Assembly (NCBI RefSeq): GCF_018847375.1
Contig: NZ_CP072036.1
Location: 1,798,001-1,862,000, forward strand
Direction: 5' to 3'
Length of the DNA stretch: 64,000 bases
Source of the DNA: Akkermansia massiliensis
Lineage (GTDB): Bacteria > Verrucomicrobiota > Verrucomicrobiia > Verrucomicrobiales > Akkermansiaceae
Shown here: one piece after another, positions 1 to 8,547 of the stretch
How positions within the stretch are numbered: position 1 is the first letter of the stretch
Layout of the letters: each line of letters begins with the position of its first letter
Translations under genes and position numbers: made by a program
Notes under the pieces: generated by a model
Database searches by the model: none
What the model was told of the DNA's origin: nothing
The model's input: the letters and a program-made list of their open reading frames with translations, nothing else

Positions 1-1
1 T

Positions 2-2422
2 GGAACCACAACCCAATACTGCCGTATATATGGTACAGGAGGAGATACCCTCACCATCCGGGATTCTCGCGGAAAGGATACGGTGATTCTTAGTGATGCT
101 GCTGGTCGTGAGATAAAACGAACGGATCAAGATGGAAAAGTAACTACTACTTCATATGATGCCATGACGGGGCAGCCTTCTTGTGTTACAACGCCGGACG
201 GCAAGCAAATGTGGTATATCTATGATTTCCGGGGGCGCTTGGTTCGGCGGTATGGCACGGCCGTCCAGCCCATGAAATGGGAGTATGATGAGCAGGATCA
301 TATTGTGGCCCTGCATACGTACCGTTCTTCGGGGAAAATATTGGATACGGTTCCTTCTTCCGGTTCGGATGTGACATGCTGGCATTATGATCCTGCGACC
401 GGAGTTTTATTGGAAAAAGTTTATGCTGATGGCTCCAAAACGTTGTATACGTATGATAAGTGGTGGCGTCTCGTAACCCGCGCGCAAGCTCGGGGTATAG
501 TAACTACTTATGAATATGATTCTGTCACAGGTCAGGTGGCGCTCATCACCCACAGTGATGGGACTCCTTCCGTATCCATTGACTATGATGCCATGGAACG
601 CATTTCAACTATTCATGACGCTTCCGGTACCCGGAATATGACTTATACGGGTCTGGAAGATATAGCTTCGGAAACTACTTCCGGAATGACGGAGAGCATA
701 CTCTCCTTCCAGCGTGACAGCATGGGACGTCCGTCAGGCCATGTTTTGTCGCTGAATGAAAAAACGGTACAGCAGGTCGAACTCGAATATGATGCTGATG
801 AGCGTCTCGCTACGGCTTCGCTCAATGGCTCGTCTTTCGCGTATGGATATGATACTGCGGCGGGCTGGCTCAATAGCCTATCATATCCAAACGGGTTGGT
901 GAAGAGGACGACATTCCATGCCAATCTGCCGTTGCCAGTATCTCTGACTTATGTAAAGGGTTCTTCTGCCACCCCGGACCTTAAACATGTCTATACTTGG
1001 GACAGCATGAGGCGTCCTTCCGTGCGGGAAGATTATGTAGGTTCAACGGCTCTTTCACGCCGCCATACGTATGATTACAATGCACGAGGAGAATTGACGG
1101 GAGACACCATGAATGCGGGAGGTTCCTTTAGCTATGCCTATGACAACATCGGCAACCGAATTTCCAGTATTTATGAGGGCAATAATCTGAATCAGCATAC
1201 TGCAGTGGCACATTCCGGAACGGTTTTTACTCCTGCGTATGACGTGGATGGAAACCAGACCAGGGTGAACACATCCACGGGAACATGGTCTGTCCAGTAT
1301 AACGCGGATAATAGGCCTGTTATTTTTTCGCAGGGAAACAGAAAAGTGGAATGCGTGTATGACTATCTTGGGAGACGTGTGGAAAAAGTGGAATATGATG
1401 GAAATGCCTTGACCAAGCGTACCAGATTCGTGTATATGGGATACTTAATGGTAGCAAGCATGGACTGCACGCAAAATACCTCCAATCCGTCCTTGGTGGC
1501 TACGTGGTTCTGGGATCCTGCGGAATCGGAGTCGACACGAGTACTGGCAATGTGTACGCACAACGCGGACAAGAGCGTGGCCACCACCCGGTATGTAGCG
1601 CACGATCTGCTCAAGAGCATAAGCGCTCTGTTCGACTCCTCGGGAAACCGTCAGGCGAAGTTTGAATATACGCCCTACGGAGAAACCTTGAGTTCGGAAG
1701 GAATTAAGGCTGCGTCTATGCCATTCCTTTATTCCTGCGAGTACCATGACGAAGACTTAGGTTTGATTTACTACAATTACCGCCATTACAATCCCCAAGA
1801 TGGTCGCTGGATATCCAGAGATCCGATTGGAGAAAAAGGTGGTGTCCATTTATATGGATTTGTAAAAAATAATCCTGTATCAATTAGTGAGTATCTAGGT
1901 CTGTCTTTTTCTTCCAGAGAAGAACGGTATGGAGATGGTTGCGTTTTAACACAGGACCCTAGTGATATTACAGTGACTGAGGAGTTTGCTGGTACACGGG
2001 AAACCGAAAGATATGTACGTAAAGTATCTGAAGCAGTAATTGAAAAGCACACTAAACGTCCTAAACTTGTAAAAACCGCAGTTAAAGGATTAGATGCTTT
2101 AGGGATGTCTTTCACTACAGCGGCACCCTTTTTGCTTTCTTTGCAGGTGAACGTAAAAGTAGAATTTACATGTAGGTGTAAATGCAAGTGTGAAGGTTGG
2201 TTAAAAAATGCGCTGTATGGAGAAGCAATTGCTCCAATGACAGGTTCATTTACAATTAATAGCAGAACCTTTGGTAACGGGAATCCATATACTGACGGAT
2301 TGGGATCTATCAACAAGATACCAAAAAAAGAGGAAATTGAAGAAAAGAAACAAGAAGAATTCAATAAGCTTTTTTCGTCAAAATTAAAAGAATGTGAAGA
2401 GAAATGTAAAAAGTTAAGATAA
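2..2422 (+). CDS. Rhs/YD-repeat polymorphic toxin, 5'-truncated by window edge
   Basis: The reading frame is open to the window's first base, so the true start lies upstream; 806 residues are visible. The protein is a run of YD repeats (YEYDSVTG, YDYNARGEL, YAYDNIGNR) followed by the Rhs-associated core YYNYRHYNPQDGRW and ISRDPIG, near 1765-1830. In this family the repeats form a hollow shell around a variable C-terminal toxin, and the core marks the boundary. After NNPVSISEYLGL (about 1895) composition becomes AT-rich. The tip of about 170 residues is unfamiliar: it has a hydrophobic stretch, a cysteine cluster (CRCKCKCEGW) and a Lys/Glu-rich tail. No known nuclease or deaminase motif is visible, so toxic activity is inferred from architecture. 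The next gene starts six bases downstream and is the likely immunity gene. Confidence 0.9.
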   Translation, partial: GTTTQYCRIYGTGGDTLTIRDSRGKDTVILSDAAGREIKRTDQDGKVTTTSYDAMTGQPSCVTTPDGKQMWYIYDFRGRLVRRYGTAVQPMKWEYDEQDHIVALHTYRSSGKILDTVPSSGSDVTCWHYDPATGVLLEKVYADGSKTLYTYDKWWRLVTRAQARGIVTTYEYDSVTGQVALITHSDGTPSVSIDYDAMERISTIHDASGTRNMTYTGLEDIASETTSGMTESILSFQRDSMGRPSGHVLSLNEKTVQQVELEYDADERLATASLNGSSFAYGYDTAAGWLNSLSYPNGLVKRTTFHANLPLPVSLTYVKGSSATPDLKHVYTWDSMRRPSVREDYVGSTALSRRHTYDYNARGELTGDTMNAGGSFSYAYDNIGNRISSIYEGNNLNQHTAVAHSGTVFTPAYDVDGNQTRVNTSTGTWSVQYNADNRPVIFSQGNRKVECVYDYLGRRVEKVEYDGNALTKRTRFVYMGYLMVASMDCTQNTSNPSLVATWFWDPAESESTRVLAMCTHNADKSVATTRYVAHDLLKSISALFDSSGNRQAKFEYTPYGETLSSEGIKAASMPFLYSCEYHDEDLGLIYYNYRHYNPQDGRWISRDPIGEKGGVHLYGFVKNNPVSISEYLGLSFSSREERYGDGCVLTQDPSDITVTEEFAGTRETERYVRKVSEAVIEKHTKRPKLVKTAVKGLDALGMSFTTAAPFLLSLQVNVKVEFTCRCKCKCEGWLKNALYGEAIAPMTGSFTINSRTFGNGNPYTDGLGSINKIPKKEEIEEKKQEEFNKLFSSKLKECEEKCKKLR

Positions 2423-2428
2423 ACTAGC

Positions 2429-2977
2429 ATGAAATGTAATATAAGTAAATATTTTTTATGGAGTGCAATAGGGGTGCTTTTCGCTGCAAATATTGTTTGG
2501 AGTATAATTTTTCTTTCAACCCAGAATTCTGTATGTGATCCGGAACAGGATGATATACAAATGTGTCAGGAACAAATAGACCGACTTTCCTATATTATTT
2601 CATTATCTGCTGAAATGGCAGTATTGAGGAAAGAAAAGGGTGATATGAAGGATATTGAAATTCTCTTACGGCAAATTGTAGATCAGATAACTGCTAATGT
2701 CATAGCAAATTCCATCTATGAATTTGATGGAAAAAGCTTAGTGAAATTTGACTTAATGAATAAAATATTTAAAGGATTAGTAGATGCCGGCTTGATTGAT
2801 TCGGAAATATTGCAAAGTCCATTAGGCATTTATGAAGATTCAAAAAATCATAAAATAATACATAACTTGTATTCTTTCAATGGTAATACTGTTAAAAAAA
2901 CTATGACGGTGGATGAATGTAAAAATTTTCAGAAATGGTTTTATGATAAAATAGTGAATCAAGTTGATAAGGATTAG
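2429..2977 (+). CDS. Membrane-anchored hypothetical, candidate immunity protein for the Rhs tip
   Basis: 182 residues, AT-rich like the preceding Rhs tip. It starts six bases after the Rhs stop and is followed by a terminator, so the two genes look like one cassette. The N-terminus has one hydrophobic helix (about residues 9-30, WSAIGVLFAANIVWSIIF) preceded by a lysine. The remainder is predicted soluble and probably extracytoplasmic, with no recognised domain. In polymorphic toxin systems a small gene directly after the toxin tip usually encodes the cognate immunity protein. Membrane anchoring would suit a toxin acting at the envelope. The function is inferred from position only. Confidence 0.7.
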   Translation: MKCNISKYFLWSAIGVLFAANIVWSIIFLSTQNSVCDPEQDDIQMCQEQIDRLSYIISLSAEMAVLRKEKGDMKDIEILLRQIVDQITANVIANSIYEFDGKSLVKFDLMNKIFKGLVDAGLIDSEILQSPLGIYEDSKNHKIIHNLYSFNGNTVKKTMTVDECKNFQKWFYDKIVNQVDKD

Positions 2978-3000
2978 TTTTTATTGACTTTACATCATTT

Positions 3001-3040
3001 AATGAGGTTGTTTTATCAAATTAAAGCAACCTCATTTTTT
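3001..3040 (+). terminator. Rho-independent terminator after the Rhs tip/immunity cassette
   Basis: AATGAGGTTG (3001-3010) pairs perfectly with CAACCTCATT (3027-3036), and a run of T continues to about 3041. It lies 24 bases after the immunity gene stop. Confidence 0.85.
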
Positions 3041-3055
3041 TAATATCTAAGAGTA

Positions 3056-3154
3056 ACACTGAATGTAGAAATGATCCAAGCTATGGCAATGCAATTTCGC
3101 TATTCCTGTGAATACTGTAACGAGAATTTGGGCTTAATATACTACATTAACTAA
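3056..3154 (+). pseudogene. Decayed Rhs core fragment 1
   Basis: One frame reads TLNVEMIQAMAMQFRYSCEY and then CNENLGLIYYIN before a TAA at 3152. The intact Rhs gene upstream reads TLSSEGIKAASMPFLYSCEY and then HDEDLGLIYYNY at the same place (about 1688-1785). About 60% of positions match with no gap, and the fragment ends at a stop where the intact core continues with RHYNP. It begins about 16 bases after the terminator T-run of the upstream cassette. That fits an old Rhs 3' end displaced when a new tip/immunity cassette arrived. Confidence 0.8.
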
Positions 3155-3553
3155 TATATTGATTCTACTGTGTTATTTGATTACTGGCACTCATTTCAGT
3201 TCATCTATAGGTTTTGATGTTTTTAGTTATCCGTAATATCAGCATCTCAGCAGATAGTACAGATGTGCTAGACAGCAATAAAAAGGAGCGATGGGACAAG
3301 ACGTACAAATGTACTTAGGTAGATCATTTGGGATTTAAAGACTAACGCAGATGGGATCCCTCAAGAGAGACAAATAGACTAAAGTAGCTACACGCTAGGG
3401 GAATTGGAAAATATAAATCCTTCTAAATTTGTAGAAAATTCCTCTTCTTCTTGAAGTAAGTTTCTCGTATTTAAGAGAATAACTGGTTATCGGCCGGATG
3501 AATCGACAATACAAAATATGAAATTCGAAGGTTGATTTTCAGAAAAGAAATAA

Positions 3554-3712
3554 CGGTCAATATGCCGGGAAAATTATGCAAGGTCAGATTCAACGGAGCA
3601 ATATATTGATGCAGTCGTAGATGCCGTTCTTAATATGTATAAGGATAAAAGTAAAATTACTGTTGATAAAAGAGATTGCGATATCATATCTTTATCTAAG
3701 TTTTTAATATAA
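3554..3712 (+). pseudogene. AT-rich ORF remnant in the Rhs graveyard
   Basis: An open frame of about 52 codons between two stops contains YIDAVVDAVLNMYKDKSKIT and ends VDKRDCDIISLSKFLI. There is no convincing start upstream; the first internal ATG leaves only about 25 residues. It looks like the 3' end of a former tip or immunity gene: it lies between two Rhs core fragments and is followed by a hairpin. No homology to the current immunity gene is visible. Confidence 0.4.
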
Positions 3713-3725
3713 AGTAAATTATACG

Positions 3726-3752
3726 CCGAGGTACATATGTGCCTCGGTTTTT
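3726..3752 (+). terminator. Hairpin with T-run after the remnant ORF
   Basis: CCGAGG (3726-3731) pairs with CCTCGG (3742-3747). Extended inner pairing gives a stem of about 10 bp with one wobble, followed by five T. It is probably the old terminator of a displaced cassette, although its right arm overlaps the start of Rhs fragment 2. Confidence 0.6.
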
Positions 3753-3859
3753 GTTCATAGGGAGCTCAGTTGATGGGAACGAGCATGGATTGCATGTCCT
3801 ACACCTCCAATTCATTTTTATTAGGCAGACAGCTTTGGAGCTTTCTGAACTGGGGGTAA
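3745..3859 (+). pseudogene. Decayed Rhs core fragment 2, with frameshift
   Basis: The translation gives RFLFIGS and then, after a frame change, LMGTSMDCMSYTSNS. The intact Rhs gene has RFVYMGYLMVASMDCTQNTS at about 1426-1485. The fragment reaches a TAA at 3857-3859. It derives from a part of the Rhs core upstream of the part seen in fragment 1, so the fragments are not one contiguous copy. At least two old 3' ends appear to be stacked downstream of the current one. Confidence 0.75.
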
Positions 3860-4611
3860 AGCGGGGTTTGGGGTGCAAGGTACAACGCGAACAGAGAAGA
3901 AAAGCAAGTGGTTCCTAATGTTATTCCAGGGGCTACGGGTTATTGGCCATTGTGTCAGGATAGACTATCAATGCTATTGGAAGAGAGGGAGATGAGTATC
4001 AATTCCCTTTTTAATGATGTTGCCTTTTGAGGAGAGCTGTTTTTGTCCTATTGCCTGTGGTCTTGTGTATGGGATGGTATATATGGACTTCATGGAAGGA
4101 TTGGTTTCGCTGGCATGGGGCCGATACTTGAAGCGTTTCTTCCGGGGAGCGAATCGTGTGTGAAGATTGAGGGCTATTCACGGAAAGCCTGTTTGGTTCT
4201 TGAAAAGCGAAGAGGCTTTCGCCGTCTGTTTTTAAAATGGTTTGAGGTTCTTTCTGCTTGTTAGGAAGGAATGTTTTTTTACTTTGGGTGAAAGTGGCGG
4301 GGAATAGAAAAAGCAGCTTGACCTGCCTTCTCCGATTGACTATAGGGAGGGGCCAAGTGGAAGCTCCCTTAGAAAGCTCTCTTGAGACCGTCTATAAAGG
4401 ATTGCCGGTTTTTTAAATGCCGGGAGGGGGAAGAAAGGTCTGCTGCACAGGATTCTTCATGAACGCCAGAAGCGTTCTGGATATGGAATATTTTGATTTT
4501 TTCTTTATTGCATAGTTTTCTAATATTGCTTTTTTTGATGAAGTTGTGCTGTTTTCTAACATTTTTATTCTAGGCCCGTTTGATTTTATATATATAGTTT
4601 TTGGATATTGT
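3860..4611. other. Intergenic stretch without a supportable gene
   Basis: Low-complexity, AT-leaning DNA. Short frames exist (for example at 4043-4264), but none has coding-like composition, a ribosome binding site or a recognisable motif. It is probably the decayed continuation of the Rhs tip graveyard. Confidence 0.5.
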
Positions 4612-4623
4612 ATGAATATTTGC

Positions 4624-5175
4624 ATGTCCATCTATAGATCAATCGAATTGCGGAAGAATACATCCGGAAGTTATAAGGTCAGACTAACCATTGACCGGGG
4701 GAGCAAGTTCTGCGGCGCCAGGAAGTCGCTCGGTCTTGGCACCCATCAGGAGGATTGTGCGTTAAGGCGCGCCTACCTGATGCGGTGCTTATTGTTCCAT
4801 ATGGGATGGTTTCCCGGTGGAAAGATTGCCGTCAGGAATTCCGCGGAATGCGGTATTAAGGAGGTTGTGTGGGACAGCATGGACTGCATCGGAGATTCCG
4901 GAATGTTCAGGCTCACCGGAAGGGGCTGCCGCGTCGCCACGGATGAAACGATGGTCATCTGGTTTCAAACGAATGGAGATGAGGCAGTGCAGTGTCTTCG
5001 TTTGCTTATTTCCGGATGGAGAATAGATGACCGGGCGGGTGACCTGAGGGTTTTGATTCAGGGATTACAGCATTGCGCCTCGGAACAGCGCCAGCATCCC
5101 TGCCGGATTTTGAATATTGAAATCGGGTCCGGTTCCATGATGGCAGCGCGGGACGAGTGTGTATTGAAGGGCTAG
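4624..5175 (+). CDS. Hypothetical protein, possible Arm/AP2-like DNA-binding N-terminus
   Basis: 183 residues from the ATG at 4624; an in-frame ATG at 4612 is equally possible. The frame extends further upstream into AT-rich, hydrophobic-coding DNA that I judge non-coding. The N-terminal segment (GSYKVRLTIDRGSKF, RKSLGLGTHQE, then an Ala/Leu-rich helix) resembles the three-strand-plus-helix Arm domain found at the start of tyrosine recombinases. No catalytic recombinase domain follows. The rest is unrecognised, with scattered cysteines. It stands alone between the Rhs remnants and the sufE-like gene. Confidence 0.5.
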   Translation: MSIYRSIELRKNTSGSYKVRLTIDRGSKFCGARKSLGLGTHQEDCALRRAYLMRCLLFHMGWFPGGKIAVRNSAECGIKEVVWDSMDCIGDSGMFRLTGRGCRVATDETMVIWFQTNGDEAVQCLRLLISGWRIDDRAGDLRVLIQGLQHCASEQRQHPCRILNIEIGSGSMMAARDECVLKG

Positions 5176-5262
5176 GGAGCTGGACCGTTCCGGTTAAGTC
5201 GATTTTCAAGAGGGTTTTCTGAACGGTCGGAATTGCTTTTAACAAATAACGAATAAGAACAT

Positions 5263-5829
5263 ATGGATTGTTTTGAAGAACGGCGGCAGGTTCTCCTGCA
5301 GGAGCTGGCCGCCCTGTCCGGGGAGGGGGCTCTGTACGGTTTTTTAATGCGCCAGGGGAAACAGTTGCCGCCCTTTGCGGAGGAATGGAAAACGGAAGCC
5401 TGCCTTCTGCGGGGATGCCAGTACCGGGTATGGCTGCGGCTGGAGCTTGCAGGCGGTCTGGTGCGGATTGATGCCGATAGCGATTCTCTCATCAGCCGAG
5501 GTTTGATGGCTCTGTGGGTGCGTCTGTTTTCCGGACTGAGGCCGGGAGAAGTGCTGGCCGCAAAGACGGATTTCCTTCATCAGGGTGTTCTTGGCGGCTG
5601 GCTGATTCCTTCCCGGGCGAATGCCTTGGGCAATATGGCCTCCAGAATCAAGTTGGGCGTGCTGCGGTTGAAGCAGGAGGCGCGGAAGGAGGCCGCAGTG
5701 TCTGGTTCTCCTTCTTCCCTGCCGGAGCTTTCCTTGGAGCCTGTTGAACAAGGCCCGTTGCGGCAGATGGAGATGTCCGGCAGTTCCTGTCATGATGATC
5801 GCAAACAGGAAAAAGAATTCCAGCGATAG
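5263..5829 (+). CDS. SufE-family Fe-S assembly protein
   Basis: 188 residues. Residues 25-145 follow the SufE/CsdE fold: GKQLPPFAEEWKTE, then LLRGCQYRVWL, then the IDADSDSLISRGLMALWVRL segment and the closing LIPSRANALGNMASRIK. Cys52 in RGCQ aligns with the cysteine that accepts persulfide sulfur from a SufS-type desulfurase. The C-terminal 40 residues are extra and low in complexity. No sufBCDS genes are nearby. The glycosyltransferase-like gene begins eight bases downstream, so the pair is probably co-transcribed. Family assignment is firm; the desulfurase partner is unknown. Confidence 0.85.
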   Translation: MDCFEERRQVLLQELAALSGEGALYGFLMRQGKQLPPFAEEWKTEACLLRGCQYRVWLRLELAGGLVRIDADSDSLISRGLMALWVRLFSGLRPGEVLAAKTDFLHQGVLGGWLIPSRANALGNMASRIKLGVLRLKQEARKEAAVSGSPSSLPELSLEPVEQGPLRQMEMSGSSCHDDRKQEKEFQR

Positions 5830-5837
5830 AGTTATTG

Positions 5838-6608
5838 ATGATGAAAAAGAAAGCAAGCATTCACGTTCATTTGTTCGTTTATTCGGGAGACGCCGCCCTG
5901 GTCGGGGAGAATCTGCTGTGTGTCCGGCATGCCCTCCCCGGAGCCCATTTGGTCGTGATTGACGACGGGCGCCATCCTTGCCCGGATGAGGTGAAGGCGC
6001 AGGCGGAGGAACTGGGGGCGGAATGGCGCGTGTCCTTTTGGGAAAGAGGCGGCAATTTGAGGGGGAAGGCCTGTATTGAAGGGATGCTGGGGGAGATGCT
6101 CCGGAGCATGGACGATGAAGGGGATACCCTGGTGAAGATAGATGCGGATACGGTGATGGTGTCGGGAGATGATTTGCTGCGTTTTGCCGACCGGAGGGAG
6201 ATGGTGTTCTGGGGCAGCGGTTCCGTGGAACAGCGTGTTTACGGCTGCCTGTATGCCTTGAAGGCGTATGCGGCCGTAAAAATCCGGGAGTATGTTCGCA
6301 GGCTGGAGCTGCTGCCGGACGCGCCGGAAGATATTGTGATAGGCACCAGCGCTTTTAATTTATATCCTGGAGAGGAACGGCACATGGTTTATGCTCCCTT
6401 TGGTCCGGACGCGCCGGACAGCGGGTGGACGGCGTATTACTGGGGACGTTATCCGGAGGTGAAGGGTTACCAGCGTTTCACCATGGTGACGACGGGCAAT
6501 CCTCCTCCGCAGCCGCTGGACAAGCGTCACCGTTTGCCCGTCATGAAGAATTTACGGCAGATGGCGGATATCCGGCGGCGTCTGACGGGCGCCGGGCACG
6601 GTTTATAG
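5838..6608 (+). CDS. Glycosyltransferase-like (GT-A type) hypothetical protein
   Basis: 256 residues from the ATG at 5838; the ATG at 5841 is an alternative. The N-terminus has a Rossmann-like strand pattern (IHVHLFVYSG, HLVVIDDG). A VKIDADTVM segment resembles the metal- and nucleotide-sugar-binding DXD motif of GT-A enzymes, followed by WGSGSVEQRVYGCLYALK. No signal peptide or membrane helix is seen, so it is probably cytosolic. It starts eight bases after the sufE-like stop. The sugar donor and acceptor cannot be predicted. Confidence 0.55.
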   Translation: MMKKKASIHVHLFVYSGDAALVGENLLCVRHALPGAHLVVIDDGRHPCPDEVKAQAEELGAEWRVSFWERGGNLRGKACIEGMLGEMLRSMDDEGDTLVKIDADTVMVSGDDLLRFADRREMVFWGSGSVEQRVYGCLYALKAYAAVKIREYVRRLELLPDAPEDIVIGTSAFNLYPGEERHMVYAPFGPDAPDSGWTAYYWGRYPEVKGYQRFTMVTTGNPPPQPLDKRHRLPVMKNLRQMADIRRRLTGAGHGL

Positions 6609-6670
6609 GAAGGGATTTCTGTCTTGCCGTTGGCGTGGTTCCGGATGCAGGAAGCTCTTTGAATGAAAAA

Positions 6671-6706
6671 CCCCCGGATGGAAAAACTTCCATCCGGGGG
6701 TTTGTG
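6671..6706. terminator. Bidirectional terminator between the GT-like gene and aspS
   Basis: CCCCCGGATGGAA (6671-6683) pairs perfectly with TTCCATCCGGGGG (6688-6700) around an AAAC loop. It is flanked by A and T runs, so it can serve both convergent transcripts. Confidence 0.9.
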
Positions 6707-6720
6707 TTTAAAGATTCCGG

Positions 6721-8514
6721 TTATTTTTTAGCGGGCAGTTTCACCTGGATGTGAATGTCGCGCAATTGCCGCTCTTCCGCAGCGGCGGGGGAGTCGCTCA
6801 TCAGGTCCGCTCCGCGATTGTTTTTCGGGAACGCGATGACTTCACGGATGGATTCCGCGTTGCAGATCATCATGACCAGGCGGTCCAGGCCCAGCGCAAG
6901 GCCGCCGTGGGGCGGAGCGCCGAAGCTGAAGGCGTCCAGGATGTGGCCGAATTGTTCGCGGGCCTGTTCCTCCGTGACGCCGAGCGCCTTGAACATGGCG
7001 GATTGCAAGTCGCGTTCATGGATTCGGATGGAGCCGCCGCCCAGTTCCGTCCCGTTGAGCACCACGTCGTAAGCCTGGGCGCGCAGGTCTGAGGAGAGTT
7101 CTCCCTTGAGCAGTTTTTCCTCGTCTTCCTTGACGGGGCGGGTGAAGGGGTGATGGATGGCCACCCAGCGCTGTTCTTCCTCATCCCAGCCCACCAGCGG
7201 GAATTCGATGACCCACAGGAAGTCGCGTTCCGTGTTGTCCTTAAGCAGTTCCATGAATTCGGCGCATTGCAGACGCACGCGGCCCAGGATATCGCAGGAG
7301 GGTTCCCACGGACCGGCCGCAAAGAGAACGAGGTCTCCGGTTTCAATGTTGAGGGCTTCCGTGAGTTTTTGCTTTTCTTCGTCGGAAAGGAATTTGGAGA
7401 TGGGGCTTCTCCAGTCTTCCTCGCGCACCTTGATGTAGGCCAGGCCCTTGGCTCCGGCTTCCACGGCGGTTTTCGTCAGGGCGTCGATTTGTCCGACGGA
7501 GGCGGAGCCGAACCCCTTGGCGTTGATGGCCTTGACCACGCCTCCATTGCTTACGGCGGAGGCGAATACCTTGAACCCGCTGTTTTCAAAGATGGAGGAG
7601 ACGTCCGTCAGCTTCATGCCGAAGCGGCGTTCCGGCTTGTCGGAGCCGTACTGGTCCATGGCCTCCCTCCACGTCATGCGGGGGAAGGGGGTGGGAATGT
7701 CCACGTCCAGGGATTCCTTGTACACGCGCTTGAGCAGGCCTTCCACCAGGTTGTAGATGTCTTCCGGCGTGATGAAGGAGGCTTCAATGTCCACCTGGGT
7801 GAATTCCAGCTGGCGGTCCGCACGCAGGTCTTCGTCACGGAAGCAGCGGGCGATCTGGAAGTAGCGTTCCATGCCGGCTACCATGAGCAATTGCTTGTAC
7901 TGTTGCGGGGCCTGGGGGAGGGCATAGAATTTGCCGGGTGCCAGGCGGGAGGGGACCAGGAAGTCGCGCGCGCCTTCAGGCGTGGATTTGGAAAGGATGG
8001 GCGTTTCAATTTCCAGGAAGCCGTGTTCATCCAGATAGTCGCGCGTGGTCTTGGTCACGCGGTGGCGTATCTGCATGTTGCGGACCATGGACGGGCGGCG
8101 CAGGTCCAGAAAGCGGTACTTGAGGCGCAGGTCTTCATTGGAGAGGGCCCGGTCCAGCTGGAAGGGGAGCACGTCCGCCTTGTTGATGACGTTCAGGGTG
8201 TCCGCGGAGACTTCAATTTCCCCGGTCGGAAGGTCCGCATTGGTGGTGTCCACCGTGTCCGTTTTCAGGCGCGCAGCCACGGTGCCGGATATCTGGATCA
8301 TGTCTTCGGAGCGGAGCTGCTGGGAGGCCTTCGCCACGTCCTGGTTGACTTCCGGGTGAAAGACTACCTGCGTGATGCCGGAGCGGTCGCGCAAGTCGAT
8401 AAATATGACGCCGCCGTGGTCACGGACGGAATCTACCCAGCCGATGAGGGTGGTCGGCTTGCCGATGTTCGCAGCGCGCAATTCGCTGCAGGTATGAGTG
8501 CGGTATGAGTTCAT
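6721..8514 (-). CDS. aspS: Aspartyl-tRNA synthetase
   Basis: 597 residues, the usual length of bacterial AspRS, which charges tRNA-Asp with aspartate using ATP. Domains in order: OB-fold anticodon-binding domain (residues 1-110, GWVDSVRDHGGVIFIDLRDR), class II catalytic core with motif 2 (YFQIARCFRDEDLRADRQ), the inserted GAD domain (about 290-420) and motif 3 (GGLALGLDRLVMMI). It lies 33 bases downstream of hisS on the same strand, a common arrangement, and the two are probably one operon. Whether it also charges tRNA-Asn cannot be judged here. Confidence 0.97.
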   Translation of the reverse strand: MNSYRTHTCSELRAANIGKPTTLIGWVDSVRDHGGVIFIDLRDRSGITQVVFHPEVNQDVAKASQQLRSEDMIQISGTVAARLKTDTVDTTNADLPTGEIEVSADTLNVINKADVLPFQLDRALSNEDLRLKYRFLDLRRPSMVRNMQIRHRVTKTTRDYLDEHGFLEIETPILSKSTPEGARDFLVPSRLAPGKFYALPQAPQQYKQLLMVAGMERYFQIARCFRDEDLRADRQLEFTQVDIEASFITPEDIYNLVEGLLKRVYKESLDVDIPTPFPRMTWREAMDQYGSDKPERRFGMKLTDVSSIFENSGFKVFASAVSNGGVVKAINAKGFGSASVGQIDALTKTAVEAGAKGLAYIKVREEDWRSPISKFLSDEEKQKLTEALNIETGDLVLFAAGPWEPSCDILGRVRLQCAEFMELLKDNTERDFLWVIEFPLVGWDEEEQRWVAIHHPFTRPVKEDEEKLLKGELSSDLRAQAYDVVLNGTELGGGSIRIHERDLQSAMFKALGVTEEQAREQFGHILDAFSFGAPPHGGLALGLDRLVMMICNAESIREVIAFPKNNRGADLMSDSPAAAEERQLRDIHIQVKLPAKK

Positions 8515-8547
8515 CTTTGTTGAAAATGGAAGGGAGGAAGGAACGTA

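Noticed and set aside
3726..3752. Reading the hairpin as part of an Rhs pseudogene only
   Set aside because: The stem and T-run are too regular. A terminator overlapping the fragment boundary explains it better.
4043..4264. 73-codon ORF
   Set aside because: No start signal, no similarity and graveyard context. A Trp-rich 34-codon frame at 4027-4131 was also considered but has only a TTG start and no ribosome binding site.
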